Program-made: the position numbers and the translations under genes
The notes under the pieces: generated by a model
Seen by the model: the letters and a program-made list of their open reading frames with translations, nothing else
The model's database searches: none
What the model was told of the DNA's origin: nothing
DNA from: Clavelina lepadiformis
Lineage: Eukaryota; Chordata; Ascidiacea; Aplousobranchia; Clavelinidae
DNA length: 64,000 nucleotides
NCBI RefSeq assembly: GCF_947623445.1
Contig: NC_135241.1
Span: 6,264,501-6,328,500 of the forward strand
Direction: 5' to 3'
In this document: one piece after another, positions 61,601 to 64,000 of the stretch
Position numbering within the stretch: the first letter of the stretch is position 1
Layout: every line of letters starts with the position of its first letter

Positions 61601-62257
61601 GTCAAATTGTGGGCACAGCGATTGCCGCTTGGATGTCGTTTGGAAGTATGATCCACGGCAAATCCCCGGAGTCCTTACGAAAAATGCCCACCTCAATCGA
61701 AAATTGTACCAATCTTGCACGTGAAAACACAACTGTTCATTCAATTCAGGACTATACAATTGCCTGGGACACTACATCAGCTCCGTAAACAAAACAAAAA
61801 ACGTTACACTTATAGCCATATTAGTAAGTGCCAATTAAATTTTACAGTTGAAAATGAGTTGCTAATTTTTCAGAGAGAAGGTTTACAACCCACTCTACGC
61901 CATGTCGTTCATGTATTATACAAGCTTGGCTATATTCTCAACCGTTGTTGTCGGCTTGATCGTGTCGCTTTTGACAGGTTTAACGATTTTAAAAGTTTCA
62001 AAAACTAAAATCTAAATCTAAAATCAATTTGTTTATGCTTTTGATACTTCCTATGCTTGCAATGTATTCATATAATAGGTGCAAATAAACCCAAGCATAT
62101 GGATCCCAAACTCTTTGTTCCGTTTGTGGACAACAAGCATCTACCTGATAAGATCCGTACTTTTTTCCGTTTCGGAGTTCCTGAGATTAAAATGATCAAA
62201 GATCAAAGCCTGTCTGCCAAAGAAATAAGAATTGAAGACACACCATTGATGTCGTAA
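58645..62257 (+). CDS. SLC5-family sodium-coupled solute transporter, 13 exons
   Basis: This is a multi-pass plasma-membrane sodium symporter, closest by eye to the SLC5A5/6/8/12 branch (iodide, multivitamin and monocarboxylate carriers). Exons: 58645-58708, 58859-58959, 59612-59800, 59907-59972, 60048-60167, 60252-60406, 60504-60644, 60769-60987, 61056-61185 (or 61168), 61255 (or 61241)-61446, 61588-61784, 61874-61977 and 62079-62257. The preferred model is 618 aa, normal for the family. Motifs include VTFISAVTVLGYPTE, TIYEYLELRFD, FYTAFGGMKAVVWVDTIQAG, FNPDPTLRSTGW, NQSICQRYLSC, DQLMPYLVL, IFSGTLSTVSSGINAL, TLGMFFPW and GLIVSLLT. Exon 9/10 splicing is uncertain because the simplest junction places a TAG in frame. 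The intron after 61446 starts with GC. The tail ends EDTPLMS. The transported substrate cannot be inferred from sequence alone. Confidence 0.92.
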
Positions 62258-64000
62258 AACTTTCAGTTTGAAACAAATGAAAGTATTTTGTACATACAGC
62301 ATATACCGTCTTATTGTGGTACCTTGCTTTATGCTTTGTATGATTAATATTTCAAGCTTGGTTTTTGTTATTTGAAAGTTTGCTGAACGCATTATCGTGC
62401 GGGTTACTTTATGCCATGTCAAGAAAATTAATAAGAGATTTCTATTGCTAAACCATTCACTTAGTGTAGTAAATTCTGACAAGCATTGATTTCGTATATT
62501 GAGCATTGATTTAAACTCAAGACTTACCTACCATAATTTTTCAAAAGCTGGTGCTGCGTTTAATTTTGCTGTTAAAAGGACTGGATCTGCTGTTAACAAA
62601 AAGCAAATTTCAAGCGGAACAAAATAGTACTGGGCATGTGCCGAGTGCTAGAACGAACGTCACTATTTTTAAGTGTTCCCACGAACCAGAGCTAAAGTTT
62701 TGGTTTAACGTTTGCTTTTTTGTTCAAGAAACGAAAAGTATAGCCTAATAATTATTTCAATGTTTGCTGCTGGGAATAGTCTCCGATCTTGTTGCTCTTG
62801 ACAGAAGTTCAAAAATTAGAGCATAATACGTCACTCTTGATTTGTTTTAGAGTTTACGTTCTTAACGCTAACATTGACACAAAACGTTGCAACAACTCCC
62901 TTTTGCGACAACAACGTTATACGCAAAGTACTTCTACTGTAAGCGCAGCAATTATCTGGGAACGTTATTTTGTTAGCAGGGTAATGGACATAATAAGATT
63001 AACACGTATATACTTACTCTAAGTTTTTACTTTGACAAAGGACGACTACTAAAAAGTAGTAGTAAAGAGTTTCGTAAGCAGCGCAATGTCAAATTGTTTC
63101 CCAAGTCCAAGCCTCTTATTGATTCCATTTGTCCCATGTTTATTGCCTTGGTTTTGCTGAAAGTAAACGGCATTGATTAAAAATATCATTGACGGTAAGT
63201 CGATAATTTTGAAAAGAGCATAAAATTGCAAAAATGGCAATTATCGTACGCGATAAACGGTGCAAATAATTAAACTTCTAGTGATAGGTTGATCTTAACA
63301 TATAAAGTTGTCAAGGAATAAAATGTTTCAGTTGCCTACCAGCTGATAAATGCGCTCTAAAAGTGCAGGTAAAAACATGCTTTTCTTTACCACCTACGCA
63401 AAAGACATGTGTCTTAATATTGGTGGCTCAAACATCTGCTCTTTTTTCATGGATGGAACATATCTTCCGATTCCCAACCAACTTTGTTGTCTTCGATGGG
63501 TTTCTTCAAAGAAATTCCCTGCTGCTTCATCGGATGGTGGTTGTTTGATGATCAACGTTTGAATTTTATAAGTGCTGGTTCTTTACGATGGTTCTTAAAT
63601 AACTTATTCGATTTTGTTATGATAAATAACTTATAACTTATAAATATTTATGTTATAAATATTATACGAAATTTATGAAATTATTTTCAACAGCCTAAGT
63701 AATCTACTTGTTTTGTGATGGTTACGGTCACGTGATCATCTTTCTCTTGTCAGATGTTGTAATGCAACAAAAGATAATTTTTTACCTGATCTTTTTTCGA
63801 ACAAACGTAGCTCAAGATAGCATCAGTTGATGTCCCACCATTTTATACGCGGCAATTAAAGCTATTTCAAGCCTTTCCTTTTCTTTTACATGTATTTTTA
63901 TACCAAATGACATACTAAATTGTCTTTTTGATTATGCTCGTTCGTAAATCTTTCATGACTGTTTCACTGTGTGCAAGGTACTTTGCCTTAAAAATCGCTT
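62258..64000. other. 3' flank of the SLC5-like gene, no gene seen
   Basis: No open frame here has a recognisable domain or splice context; those at 62551-63022 and 63350-63562 are short and isolated. It should include the transporter's 3' UTR. A more distant gene could begin beyond the window. Confidence 0.4.

Overview
The window is nuclear DNA of an animal, most likely an ascidian tunicate of the Ciona type. The evidence is AT-rich sequence, split genes with mostly short introns (about 70-500 bases) and a gene set that fits an invertebrate chordate: a SIX3/6 homeobox gene, a CTX-family immunoglobulin protein, a pannexin/innexin channel and an A2-like adenosine receptor. The species call is inference. 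No prokaryotic operon, phage, CRISPR array, tRNA or rRNA was seen.

Layout. 1-2.8 kb is gene-poor upstream DNA. 2.83-4.92 kb (+) is a complete four-exon SIX3/6 gene. 9.0-10.7 kb (+) is a broken copy of a transposon-like multicopy gene. 12.65-19.06 kb (-), with a possible distant 5' exon at 24.1-24.3 kb, is the leucine-rich-repeat PP1 regulator PPP1R37. 19.1-24 kb is repeat-rich, with a 42-base perfect foldback and nested inverted-repeat elements. 25.3-28.1 kb (-) is a five-exon adenosine receptor. 28-37 kb is mostly non-coding and holds a hAT-like MITE, a Tigger/pogo-like element and smaller debris. 37.2-45.5 kb (-) is an eleven-exon CTX-like Ig receptor. 47.56-48.11 kb is a 61-copy array of a 9-base unit. 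49.1-52.15 kb (-) is a pannexin/innexin channel. 53-57 kb has only two unidentified exon-like segments. 58.6-62.3 kb (+) is a thirteen-exon SLC5 sodium-coupled transporter.

The genes look like unrelated neighbours, not a pathway. The exon models were built by matching reading frame, GT/AG (or GC/AG) signals, intron phase and remembered family conservation, so internal exons are firmer than 5' ends. The most unusual content is in the repeats: six different hAT-like elements each flanked by a perfect 8-base target duplication, the homogeneous 9-base array carrying a forkhead-type core in every unit, a nested pair of inverted-repeat elements, and marked enrichment of the 8-base palindrome TAGGCCTA. 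I found no clear new biological system. The best leads are two GC-AG introns, an in-frame stop question in the SLC5 gene and a possible truncated pannexin isoform.
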